Source: Orientallactaga sibirica
Lineage: Eukaryota > Chordata > Mammalia > Rodentia > Dipodidae
Direction: 5' to 3'
NCBI GenBank assembly: GCA_036365145.1
Contig: JAEOAD010000052.1
Coordinates: forward strand, 15,556,501-15,620,500
DNA length: 64,000 nt
In this document: positions 47,501 through 57,958 of the stretch, in pieces
Position numbering within the stretch: position 1 is the stretch's first letter
Layout: each line of letters begins with the position of its first letter
Position numbers and translations under genes: made by a program
The notes under the pieces: generated by a model
What the model saw: only the letters and a program-made list of their open reading frames with translations
The model's database searches: none
What the model was told of the DNA's origin: nothing

Positions 47501-50500
47501 ACCACATCGAGGGGGGTGCCATGCTGCTGACCGCCAGCATCGCTGTCTGTGCCAATATGCTGTACGTCTCATTGTAGAGTGGGCACCATGCAGGGTGCAG
47601 GGTGAGGGGTCTTCCTCCAGGATGGGAGAGTTGGCACTTTTGGCCTTCCCACCACACACTCTCTTACACACACTTACACATGTACACATGCCCATATTGC
47701 TCTGCTGTCTATGCTGGGTGTGCCTGAGGAGAGGGATGGGAGATAGATATAATTCACTCAACAGATATTTGTTAAAGGCTTGCCTAAGCTGGGCATAGTG
47801 TTGCATGCCTTTAATCTCAGCACTTGGGAGGCAGAGATAGGAGGATTGCCATGAGTTTGAGGTGAGCCTGGGACTAAATAGAGAATTCCAGATAGCCTGG
47901 GCTAGAAGGAGACCCTACCTCAAAAAAAAAAAAAAAAAAAAAATCCTGTCTATAGGGTACTGGCCCCACATGGAGACTTCTATCAGTATGATCTCAAGCC
48001 TTTTAACCACTTATGAGGGGCGGTAGCATTACCCCAAGTTTGCTATTAATGTAAAAGATTCTGGGCTGGGGGCATGGTGATTTGCCTGAATCAGATTTCT
48101 ATTTAAACAGCAGGGCCAGGACCTGAATCCACGTCTCTGGCCCCAAATCCAGTGTCTTTTCCTCCTGGCTGGCATCACTTTTCTGTTTTCTTCCTGGGGT
48201 GGGAAACAGGTGGAGCCGGGTACTGGGGAGGTGAGTGCAGGCCAGGAGCAGGCTGCCTGGCTGAGCTGCTCTGCTTCCCCCTCAGAATGGCCTTTGTGCT
48301 GCACCAGGCTGGGCCCCCCCACAGCCATGGGTCTAGGGGGGCAGAGTATGCACCGCTGGAGGAGGGGCATGGGAACCCTCTGCCCCTGGTGAATACCAGT
48401 GTCCGGGCGGCTTTTGTGCATGTGCTGGGGGACCTCCTGCAGAGCCTTGGGGTCCTGGCTGCCTCCATCCTCATCTACTTCAAGGTACTGTTATGGGGGC
48501 CTACCCAGTCTTCCTCCCCTACTCCATGTCCAGCCCTTCTCCCCCCAGGACCCTCAGCCTCCTTCCCCCATCACTCCAACTCCCAGGTCCACAGGGCCTC
48601 TACCAGCTCTGGATCATATTCCCTTTCCCTTCCTTAGGGTTCTCAGGGCCCCCTCAGGCCCTGTTTGCCAGGATGCCCCTAGATCTTCCTTTGAGATGTC
48701 TGCTTTCTGCTCTGAGGGGTCCCTTTCTCTACAGCCTCAGTACAAGGCAGCTGATCCCATCAGCACCTTCCTTTTCTCCATCTGCGCCCTTGGATCCACA
48801 GCTCCCACACTCCGAGATGTTCTTCGCATCCTCATGGAAGGTGAATTTACTTTAATCCCCACCCCAGGGCTCTATGGCCTCCACCCCAGCTTTGGGCCCA
48901 CTCTCTTCTCTGAAAGAGTGTGGGAAGGCTGGATCAGTGAGCCTATTGCCAGAAGGAAGATTGAAGCCCTGAGCGGACCATGGATGTCAATAGAGTGGTT
49001 GGGTACATGGATGTGGGAGGGTAGAGTCTACTGGGACTGCTCTTGGGCAGGAGAGGCCCTGGCAGTAACACATGATGTGTGTTGTTTGCAGGTTCCCCCC
49101 GCAATGTGGGCTTTGAGCCTGTAAGGGACACACTGCTGTCAGTGCCAGGAGTCCGGGCAACCCATGAGCTGCATCTGTGGGCCCTGACACTCACTTACCA
49201 TGTTGCCTCTGCACACCTAGCCATTGGTGAGTCCATACCGATCCCACCAGCAACTTCCCATAACCAGCCCTTCACTCTTAACACATTACAGTAATCTGAA
49301 TTATGAAAGGATTTTTATTTATTTATTTTGAGCCCAAGTCTCATTGTGTTGCCTAGGCTGGCCTTGAACTTTAAGATACTCCTGGTTCAGCCACCTGGGT
49401 GCTTGATATTATAGGCATGAGCCACCTTGCCTGGCTGTTTTGGACTCTCTCTCTTTGACACACACACGCTGGAGACAAGTAGGTCTAGCCCCTGTTCTGG
49501 AAGTGGTTTCACTTTCTCTGAAGCAGCACAGGGAACCAGCCCCCTTTAAAGGATTATAGTACTTCCAGGTCTAGGAATAGGACATAGTTAGAGAACTTGT
49601 GGTACTTCCACTCAGGGGAGTATCACACAGCTATTTTTTTTTTAATTTATTTATTTTATTTTGAGAGATAGAGAGGCAGATAGAGAGACGGGGTACTCTA
49701 GGGCCTCTAGCCACTGCAAATGAACTTCAGACACATACGCCACCTTGTGTATCTGGCTTATGTGGGTACTGGGGAATTGAACCTGGGTTCTGAGGCTCCT
49801 CAGGCAAGCACCTTAACCACTAAACCATCTCTCCAGTCCTTATTTATTTATTTGTTTGTTTATTTGTTTTTCAACATAAGTTCTCACTCTAGCCCAGGGT
49901 GACCTAGAATTCACTATGTAGTCTTGGGTGGCCTTAAACTCATGGTGATTCTCCTACCTCTGCCTCCTGTGTGCTGGGATTAAAGGCGTGCGCCACCACG
50001 CCCGGCTTCACATAGCTATTAAAATGGTAATTATGAAGTCTGTATGGCAACTAGGGAAAATGTTTGTGGTATAATGCTGTGAAAAAAGCTGAATATAAAA
50101 TTATATCTACATTATGATTCAACTATTAAAATATATATATGGTGACTCATGAGCTGACAAAGGGTTTTTGAGTTTCTTCCAGATGCAAGAAGCAATCAGA
50201 GGCATGCAATATGGATGCCAAAAATATAACTTGTGGGGTATTTTATGGTAACTTTAGAGGGACGATGGGATAGAATACCAAACATCTGAGTTGTCCAGGA
50301 CAGATGAGTGGTGTGGCTGCTGAAACATCTAGTTGTGTGCGGATGCTCAAAGGCAGAAGAGAGTAGGAAATGGAACCGTTCGGTGTATCACTGGGATCTT
50401 TAGAGCGAGTCTCTCTCACATTTTCTTTGTCGATTTTATGCTGTTCCTACAATACAGAAAGAAAAGCAATGCCCCCATTCAGGCCTCTTCACTCCATCTT

Positions 50501-50715
50501 TATCAGAACCGCTGGCTTTGCCTGACTCCCCAGGGACTGAGGCTGCCTCTTATCACTTTTCTACAGACTCCACAGCTGACCCTGAAACCGTCCTGGCTGA
50601 AGCCTCATCTCGGCTCTATTCCCGGTTTGGATTCTCCAGCTGTACCCTGCAGGTGGAACAGTACCAGCCTGAGATGGCCCAGTGCCCACGCTGTCAGGAG
50701 CCCTCCCAAGCCTGA
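41424..50715 (+). CDS. SLC30A3: SLC30A3 (ZnT3), vesicular zinc transporter, complete
   Basis: Zn2+/H+ antiporter of the cation diffusion facilitator family. By family knowledge it loads zinc into glutamatergic synaptic vesicles. Eight coding exons join in frame (95+182+147+154+199+106+135+149 nt) to 388 codons plus stop, the same length as human ZnT3. The cytosolic N-terminus starts MEPSPATGG. The six-helix CDF domain begins near residue 75. The zinc-site pairs are H108/D112 in TM2 (HLLAD) and H238/D242 in TM5 (HVLGD). The short loop between TM4 and TM5 has [10 protein letters not shown]. The C-terminal metallochaperone-like domain runs from about residue 295 to the end, and Tyr residues are present near the C-terminus (QVEQYQPEM). 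All donor and acceptor sites are GT/AG. Transcribed away from DNAJC5G and convergent with CAD. Exon 1 lies in a CpG island. Confidence 0.98.
42241..43967. other. SLC30A3 intron 1, repeat-poor part with L2 remnant
   Basis: 43080-43310 resembles an L2 3' end (TCTTCTGTGAAGCCACCTTA). The remainder is unclassified and free of young SINEs for 1.7 kb. Confidence 0.5.
43968..44800 (-). repeat. B1 and B2 cluster in SLC30A3 intron 1
   Basis: B1 43980-44120, B2a 44125-44345, B1 44350-44515, then an old B1 (44525-44800) interrupted by a younger B1 44563-44695. Confidence 0.78.
44801..45447. other. SLC30A3 intron 1, right end
   Basis: Unclassified sequence with a MIR-like antisense stretch at 45155-45260. 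Short segments at 44830 and 45136 reappear in intron 2. Confidence 0.45.
45448..45629 (+). CDS. SLC30A3: SLC30A3 coding exon 2
   Basis: Acceptor TTGCCTCAG precedes 45448 and donor G|GTAAGT follows 45629. Encodes residues 32-93, including the FHHCHQD cytosolic His cluster and the first half of TM1. Confidence 0.97.
45850..46800. repeat. SINE cluster in SLC30A3 intron 2
   Basis: Plus B1 45850-46030, plus B2a 46038-46215 with GAAA-rich tail, plus B1 46298-46480. A rearranged B1 at 46493-46650 lies between AGAACACTATTTT copies, followed by a diverged B1 at 46660-46795. Confidence 0.75.
46801..46995 (-). repeat. B2a SINE
   Basis: Antisense copy ending AAGCCGTCTCTCCAG. 46996-47164 leads to exon 3 and holds nothing recognised. 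Confidence 0.85.
47165..47311 (+). CDS. SLC30A3: SLC30A3 coding exon 3
   Basis: Acceptor TTTGCAG and donor G|GTAAGT. Encodes TM2 with zinc ligands H108 and D112 in HLLAD, and the [21 protein letters not shown] loop. Confidence 0.97.
47408..47561 (+). CDS. SLC30A3: SLC30A3 coding exon 4
   Basis: Acceptor CCTGCAG. The exon ends CT|GTACGT. Encodes TM3 and TM4. Without the splice the frame would stop at TAG 47575-47577, so the GTACGT donor is needed. Confidence 0.95.
47562..48285. other. SLC30A3 intron 4 with B1 and MIR
   Basis: Plus B1 47786-47942 with a 22-base A tail. A plus MIR-like stretch 48010-48165 (CAGGGCCAGGACCTGAATCC). The rest is unclassified. Confidence 0.7.
48286..48484 (+). CDS. 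SLC30A3: SLC30A3 coding exon 5
   Basis: Acceptor CCCCTCAG and donor AAG|GTACTG. Encodes the short His loop [10 protein letters not shown] and TM5 with H238 and D242 (HVLGD). Confidence 0.97.
48735..48840 (+). CDS. SLC30A3: SLC30A3 coding exon 6
   Basis: Acceptor CTCTACAG and donor GAAG|GTGAAT. Encodes TM6 ([16 protein letters not shown]) and the start of the C-terminal domain. Confidence 0.97.
49092..49226 (+). CDS. SLC30A3: SLC30A3 coding exon 7
   Basis: Acceptor TTTGCAG and donor ATTG|GTGAGT. Encodes the C-terminal domain core ([19 protein letters not shown]). Confidence 0.97.
49227..50566. other. SLC30A3 intron 7 with SINEs
   Basis: Old antisense B1 49313-49438. Antisense B2a 49635-49838 and B1 49850-50006, bounded by near copies of TCACACAGCTATT. 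50010-50566 is AT-rich and unclassified. Confidence 0.72.
50567..50715 (+). CDS. SLC30A3: SLC30A3 coding exon 8 with stop
   Basis: Acceptor TTCTACAG. 49 codons including TGA at 50713-50715. Encodes the last helix and strand and the tail ending CQEPSQA. Confidence 0.97.
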
Positions 50716-51375
50716 GCCGCGACCCCACCCTCACCCCACTGCCAGGCCCAGGTTCAGTCCTGGACTCTCAGCACCTGCCTCCCTGGTCACAGAAGGGACC
50801 TTCCTCTCCCCCTCTTCCGCCTGCCAAAATGCCCCAGCTCCAGTGGCAAGACCAAAGTGTGTATGCAGGGTATGGGGCAGGAGTCAGCCTGAACAGCTGT
50901 GAGCAGTTCAGGGGCCTAGGTGTGTAGAAGCCTCACTGTCCTTGCTCCCCACTGCCTGGAGAGCTATGCTTGTCCTTTCTGTGCAATCCATGTGTCTTTG
51001 TGGCAGGCGGACTGGCTGGGGGCATCTGCCTGTCTGTGTACTGTTGGTGTGCCTATGCTTGGGGAGGTCAGCAGGGGCCCCCTTCCCATGACACCCTCGC
51101 TCTGCCTATGCAGTGGCCCCAAAGCCTGCACTTTGTTTATATTTCCTGGTCCTGTGGTTTTGTGTATGTGTATGTGTGTGTTTCTTGGTGCTGTGGCCTC
51201 TGTCTCTGTGTCTGTGTGGCTGTGCTGGTCTCTATGAGTCTGCTCCACCCATGTGTCCATTTGGGGGGGGGGTCTGTCTGTCCATCCCTCTGTTGGTGCT
51301 GTACCCTCGGCTTTTCCAGGGAGAGGGAGGACTCTGCTGCAGCTCCACTAATAAATGTGTCAAATTGCATCTCTC
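50716..51375 (+). other. SLC30A3: SLC30A3 3' UTR
   Basis: Non-repetitive GC-balanced sequence between the stop codon and the polyadenylation signal at 51350. It contains TG-rich stretches near 51160-51250. The cleavage position about 20 nt after the signal is inferred. Confidence 0.75.
51350..51355 (+). terminator. SLC30A3: SLC30A3 polyadenylation signal AATAAA
   Basis: Canonical AATAAA about 635 nt after the stop, in non-repeat sequence and followed by a TG-rich region. It is the only AATAAA before the next SINE. Confidence 0.75.
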
Positions 51376-51534
51376 TGCCCTACGTGACTCCTCGGGAGTA
51401 GTCTCGCAGCTGGAGTGACTTCATAATACTTTCTGGCTCTTTTCAGTCCTCCTTTCTCTCTTCCCAAAGGCATCCTTTCAGATGCAGGCTGAAACCTGTC
51501 AGCTTTCCTAGACCTTTTTTATAAAAAAAATTTT

Positions 51535-52330
51535 ATTTATTTATTTAATTAATTTATTTATTATTTAAAAGAGAGAAAGAGAGAGAGAGAGAGAGAATGG
51601 GCACACCAGGGCCTCTAGCTACTGCAAATGAACTCCAGACACATGTGCCACCTTGTACATCTGGCTTACGTGGGTACTGGGGAATAGAACCTGGGTCCTT
51701 AGGCTTTGCAGTCAAATGCCTTAACTACTAGCCATCTTTCTAGCCCCTAGACCTTTCTTGGTTCACAGTATGTTCCATCCCAGCCCCATGGTTCAGGAAG
51801 AGTGCCAATGTGTCCTGGGCAAGTTCTAGGAGGAAGCTGGAAGGCAATCCTGGAGAGCCATAACCACTTAAAGGCTCCAACAGACCAGGACACTGTGTGG
51901 AGGGAAGCTGGGACCCTGTCAAAGGGAAAGGTGAGGATGTGCTGTAAAAGGGCCTGTCATGGTGGCACTCTTGAAGTCAGGTGTGGGCTGTGTGGATGCC
52001 AAGGACACACTAGTCCCTTTTGTCTTAAAAATCATATCCCAACAGATTTGGTCTGACAAAGCTGTCCTATTAAGGGGTGTTGATTATCTGATTCTTTTTC
52101 TTTCTTTGTTATTTATTTTCAAGTACAAAGAGATAGGAGTCAGAATGGTGTACCAGGGCCTCCAGCTACTATAAACGAACTCAGGTCGTTAGCCTTTGCG
52201 GGAAAGTGCCTTAACTAACGAGCCATCTCTCCAACCCTTTATTTCTTTTTTGAAACTATGCAGCTCAGGCTGGCTTCAAGTCTTTGCTTTCCAAGTGCTG
52301 GGATTATAGGCCTATACCACCTGGCTACCT
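51535..52330 (-). repeat. B2a, truncated B2 and old B1
   Basis: B2a 51535-51747, truncated B2 52085-52235, eroded B1 52237-52330. 51748-52084 is unclassified. Confidence 0.75.
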
Positions 52331-53649
52331 TAAAAAAAAAATCAGACTGTGTGCTTTGATTGTAAACCCTGTGCTCTGGATCAGCAGGGGGTTAACTTGT
52401 CCTTTGGGTTAATACAGTTCCAGCCCCAAGCCAAGACCGTGGGCATTTTCATTAGTCCATGCATGTTTATGGAAGCCTTTCTCCCTATAATAGAAATATC
52501 TTTATCATAAAGTCATCTTTATTTTTTATTATAAAAGCAGTATCTGCTTCTTTTAGGGCTCAAACAAAAATGTATAATGTAGGAAGTTGGTTCCTTGCTT
52601 AGTCTCAGGAAACTGGGGTTCATCCATCCACCTTTTTGTGTGCATTGCAGCAGTCTATATAGTGGCACAAGTGGGATTTCTTTATAGGGTGAGGTGGTGT
52701 CACCTGCTTTGATGACCACCATGCATCCTGAACACATCATTGTGCAGTAATGCACATGGATTTCATGACATTTTTCAAGATGAGGCTTTTGGACTCATTG
52801 ACAATAGGCTGCCTCACTGACATCCAGCTGGGAACCGGGCCAGGCGGGACATTTAGCAGATAGTAGCGATGGCCAGGCTGCATTGAAGGGCTGGGGGTCC
52901 ACCCACTCAAGCAGGCTGCCTCAGCTGCTCTCCACGCTTTGCTAGTTCCTAACACTTTCTCATTTTATGTCTCATTGACTATGGGCCCCAAGCGACATGG
53001 TAAGGGGGGGAGGAGTGGGGGAAGTGAAGAGAAAAGACTGGGGAGAAGGGCGAGACGAACGCCCATGAACAGCTCTAAGCTGCTGCTATCCTGGATGCCT
53101 GGTTTGGGGATGGAACCAGATGTTTGGGACAGAAAGTGACAGTGTATACAATCCAGCTGCTACCCCACACCCTGCAAGATGAGGAAGAAAAACTGACAGG
53201 GTTCGCTGAGGTCACCCAGCCAGTGACCTGGGTGGTGGGTTGGAGCAGAACGTGGGCTCCCATCCCTCCTTAGGCCTTGAAGTACTTGACTTTTCTCAGC
53301 TACCCAGACATCAGCTGTTGCTCTGGTACTCCCAGTTCTGGGGCTCTGGGGTCAGTTCTGGTGTTGCCTTCTGCTAATTCTAGTCATAGCCTCCCTGAAT
53401 CTCAGCTTTCCTAATGGTAACATAAGGATTTTTGGACACCGTGAGTGTGACTATGCCTGGTATATGAGGGGCATGTACAAAAGGTTCGCTTTGGGCTTAT
53501 ATTCAGGGTGCAGGGACAGGAGCCAGTATGTACTGAGCTTACATTTGTTCAAGGTTCTGTGAAGTAGTAGTATTTGCATGCTACATATGGAGAAACTGAG
53601 GCTGAGTTGGTCATGTAGCTACATGCTGTCAGAATTGATATTCAAACGT
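52331..53649. other. SLC30A3-CAD intergenic sequence with MIR
   Basis: Mostly unclassified. 53340-53460 is MIR-like antisense. 53495-53645 is MIR-like sense (GGAGAAACTGAGGCTGAGTT). Confidence 0.5.
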
Positions 53650-53821
53650 TTTTTTTTTTTTTGTTGTTGTTGTTTTGTTTTTTTGAGGTAGGGTCTGACT
53701 CTAGACCAGGCTGACCTGGAATTCACTATATAGTCTCAGGGTGGCCTCAAACTCATGACGACCCTCCTACCTCCGAGTCCCGAGTGCTGGGATTAAAGGT
53801 GTGTGCCACCATACCCGGCTT
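53650..53821 (-). repeat. B1 SINE
   Basis: Antisense full-length copy, flanked by TTCAAAC / TTCAAACTG duplications. 53822-54785 is unclassified. Confidence 0.88.
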
Positions 53822-54789
53822 CAAACTGTTCTGATTGCCAGTCTCTGACTCTTTTTCCTTGTAACGCTGTCTCCCCACCCTTCTTTAGGCACCAGCTTTG
53901 TTAGGGACAGAGGAGGATGGGAAGATTAGGAAATTAGTTTCAGGAGCATTCTGTGACATTCACTGACACTCCTTCCCAAGGGAGCCCAGGAAGCCCTTAT
54001 CTGTACAGCTGCCAGCACTCCTCCGCTCCTCCCATTATCCCCAACCCATCTCCTCTTGCTTATCTAGAAGTCCCTTCTTCCAGGTGTCTTCCCTGGGTGA
54101 TGAAATATGTGGACGAGGACAGGGGAAGGGGCTGGGAGGCTGGAGGGAAGAGCAAGGCAGGGGAGGGCCAATCCATCAGAGCCCTGAAGGCTTGCTCCCT
54201 GCTGCAGAGTGACTGGGGAGGAGGGGAGTGACTGCTCTTCATAGAAGGGTCAGTAGAAAGGGAGCTGAGCCTGAGTGCTTGCTACCAAGGGTGATGTGGG
54301 GAGGAGGGAGATGGGCTTGTCTTTTGAGAGTGCAGCAGGACATTTTCAAGAGAGCTTGGAGACCAAGGTACAAATGGAGCAGCCAAGCGAGGGTGTGGAG
54401 CTTAAGGAGCTTGTTTTGTGCTGCAGAGACTAGGCCGTGGCCATCATGACAGCCTTCTCACAGGTGTGTTCACCTCGGGGAGGCCCGGGACTGGACTTCA
54501 TGGTGTCTGAAAGGCACAAATCAAGACTCAGCAGGGCATGATGGTCTGTCAGGCTTAAGATAAGCACAGAGTGGTAAATAAAGTACTGTCTACCTATGCC
54601 CCCTTAAAGACTCCGCTGCAGACCACTCTGAAAGGACGCTGTGGCCGTGGGTCCTGGAGACAGGTTGTCCTGGAGCAGCGCTGACCACAGGGAGGCGCTA
54701 TTGCAGCAGAAAGAGCAGCCCAAGTCTGGAGGGAATTGCAGGAGTGCAGATAGGAAGAATCCTTGTCTTGTTTGGAATGATTCTTGTAG

Positions 54790-55268
54790 CTTTTTTTTTT
54801 TTTTCCCCCGAGGTAGGGTCTCAATCTGGCCCAGGCTGACCTGGAATTAACTATGCAGTCTCAGGGTGTCCTTGAACTCAGGGCAATCCTCCTACCTCTG
54901 CCTCCTGAGTGCTCGGATTAAAGGTGTGTGCTACCATGTCTGGCCTGAATGACTCTTCACCCTCAACTTCCCAGCCTCCCCTAGACTTGGTAGGTCTCAC
55001 TTTCCCTGGCCTGAACCCCTGGCCCATCCCATTATCATCTGTCAATACCTCCCAAGGAGTGCTGGGAAATTGCAGGACCCTCTGGTTGGAAAAGCCTGAG
55101 GTGGCCGGGCGTGGTGGCGCACGCCTTTAATCCCAGCACTCGGGAGGCAGAGGTAGGAGGATCGCCGAGAGTTCGAGGCCACCCTGAGACTACATAGTGA
55201 ATTCCAGGTCAGCCTGGACCAGAGTGAGACCCTACCTCGAAAAACAAAAAAAAAAAAAAAAAAAAAAA
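54790..55268. repeat. Two B1 copies in opposite orientation
   Basis: Minus B1 54790-54944 and plus B1 55104-55268, the latter close to consensus and flanked by AAAAGCCTGAGG. 55269-55770 is unclassified. Confidence 0.85.
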
Positions 55269-55771
55269 GCCTGAGGTCCCCGATGCAGTTGTGATCAGGA
55301 ACACTGTCCAGTTGCCTGGAGGAGAGAAGTGTGTGTGAGAAGTAGTAAGGAGAGGCCTGAGTTTATAGAGCCTCTGCCTCCCTCCTTCAGTCCCATCTCT
55401 AGCCTCTCTGGGGACACGGAGCTGCCAGGCTGGGGAAGCTCTTTCAGAGGACCTGACTCAAATGTCCCTAACACCCAATCCCAGTCTCTTTTTAGGCTGA
55501 CAGCCATCACTTTTAAAAGCACAGTAGCCAAAAGCCTGGGGAGAAACAAAAGGATTTAGAGGACAGTAAAACCTCTCAAAATAAGCAGGTTTCAGAGCCT
55601 ACAACAGCGAGTTTGCTCTTCCCTGACCCTGCAATGTTTCACCCTTACTTCCACCCCAAGAACCTGCTAGACCAGGCCTGGCCCACTTCTGGTGAGATTT
55701 CCCTGTGGGTGACAGTCCCTTGACGGAAGAAAGGCTAGCCTCAGCCTGGCACCCAGCAAATGCTCAGCAGG

Positions 55772-57095
55772 ACTTTTTTTTTTTTTTTTTTTAAGAATTT
55801 TTTATTTGTTTATTTATTAGAGACAGAGAGAGGGAGTGAGAATGGGTGTGCCAGGACCTCTAGCCACTGCAAATAAACTCCAGATGCTTGTGCCCCCTTG
55901 TGCATCTGGCTTACATGGGCCCTGGAGAATCAAACCAGGGTCCTTAGGCTTTGCAGGCATGCACCTTAACCGCTAAGCCATCTCTCCAGCCCAAGGCTTT
56001 TGATGAAGGGATGGATGAACAAATGGACCAGGAGCCTAAGGACCATCTCTGGCCAGCATCCTGTCTGTGAGACTGTCCCACTAGTGAGCCAATAAACCAG
56101 TTTCTTACACCCTGACGCTCCCCCGCCCTCCACACCCTCCATGGGGGGGGCATAAATTTACCTTTCTTTTAAAAAAATATTTGAGAGATATATATGGAGA
56201 GAGAGGGAGAGAACGAATGAATGAACCAGGGCCTCTAGCCACTACAAATGAACTCCAATGCATGCACTGCCTTGTGCATCTGCCTTATGTGGGTCTTGTG
56301 GTGCTTAGGCTTTGTAGGCAAGCAGCCTAACTGCTGAGCCATCTGTCCAGCCCCCTAAATTTACATTTCTTTCTTTTCTTTTCTTTTTTTTTTTTGGAGA
56401 GACAGAGAGGGAGAGGAAGACAGAGAATGGGCGTGCCAGCAGCCTCTCAGCAGCTGTGAACGAAATCCAGATGTGTGCGCCCCCTTGTGGTCAAGTGTGG
56501 CATTGTGCCCTTGCATCTGTCTGAACATGGGACCTGGAGACTGGAACCGGTGTTCTTTAGGCTTAGGAGGCAGGTGCCTTAACAGCTAAGCCATCTCTCC
56601 AGCCCTAAATTTACATTTCTAAGGCTCTATGTGGGGGGTGGCATGCCTTTCCTTGGGCTTGTCCAGGACCTGGCTTCCCCCAACCATGAGCTATTTACTT
56701 ATTTGCAAGCAGAGAGAGAGAGAGTGTTGAACCAGGATTCTTAGGCTTTGCAGGCAAGCACCTTAATGGCTAAGCCATCTCCCCCGCCCCTATCAAAAAA
56801 ATTTTTTTTTCTGAGACAGGGTCTCACTCTGGCTCAGGCTGATCTGGAAGTCACTATGTAGTCTCAGGGTGGCCTCGAACTCTCGGAGATTCTATCTTTG
56901 CCTCCCGAGTGCTGGGATTAAAGGCCTGTGCCACCATGCGTTATTTTATTTATTTTTTTGAGGTAGAGCCTCACATTTAGCCCAGGCTGACCTGGAATTT
57001 ACCATGTAGTTTCAGGCTAGCTTCAAACTCATGGTGATCATCCTACCTCTGCCTCCCAAGTGCTGGGATTAAAGGTGTGCTCCATGACGTCCAGT
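55772..57095 (-). repeat. Antisense SINE cluster
   Basis: B2a 55772-55993 and 56168-56355. B2b 56370-56605 between CTAAATTTACATTTCT copies. Deleted B2 56690-56790. B1 56795-56940 and 56941-57095. 55994-56167 is unclassified. Confidence 0.8.
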
Positions 57096-57096
57096 T

Positions 57097-57623
57097 AACA
57101 CTTATCAATTATTTTTTCCTTTTTTTGGTTTTACGAGGTAGGGTCTCACTCTGGTCCAGGCTGACCTGGAATTAACTATGTAGTCTCAGGGTGGCCTCGA
57201 ACTCTTGGCGATCCACCTACCTCTGCCTCCCAAGTGCTGGGATTAAAGGTGTGCGCCACAACGCCTGGCTTACGTGGGACCTGGAGAATCGAACCGGGAT
57301 CCTTAGGCTTCAAAGGCAAACGCCTTAACTGCTAAGCCATCTCTCCAGCCCTTCATTAACTTCTTTAATTGTAGACAATATCCCATGTTATTTCCCTCCC
57401 TCCCCCCTATTCCTCTTTTAAACTTCACTCTCCATCATATCCCCTCCCCCTCTCAATCAGTCTCTCTTTTCAGTTTGATGTCATGATCTTTTCCTCCTAT
57501 GATGGTCTTATGTAGGTAGTGTCAGACACTGTGAGGTCATGGATATCCAGGCCATTTTGTGTCTGGAGGAGCATGTTGTAAAGATTCCCACTCTTCCTTT
57601 GGCTCTTACAACACCTATCAATT
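57097..57623 (-). mobile_element. Composite insertion: L1-like, B2 half and B1
   Basis: Between AACACTTATCAATT (57097-57110) and AACACCTATCAATT (57610-57623) lie an antisense B1 (57120-57268), the antisense tRNA half of a B2 (57269-57352) and an L1-like segment (57355-57609) related to 19205-19600. Confidence 0.6.
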
Positions 57624-57796
57624 TTACACAGGGAATTGCCAACTCTGCCCTTTCAAGTGACAGTCCTCAAGTGCACTGCATGCTCATGGCTGCAGTGATG
57701 AGTTGGGGATAGGAACAGGGAAAAATGTCCATGGGACTAAGGACTTCTTGTTTCAACAGTCAAGAGTTGGGAGAAAATGATTAAAGGAAGGGTAGA

Positions 57797-57958
57797 TTTT
57801 TTTTTTTTTTTTTTTGGTTTTTCGAGGTAGGGTTTCACTCTAGCTCAGGCTGACCTGGAATTCACTTTGTAGTCTCAGGGTGGCCTCGAACTCACGGTGA
57901 TCCTCCTACCTCTGCCTCCCGAGTGCTGGGATTAGAGGCGTGCGCCACCACGCCCGGC
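57797..57958 (-). repeat. B1 SINE
   Basis: Near-consensus antisense copy between AGGAAGGGTAGATTT duplications. Confidence 0.9.
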
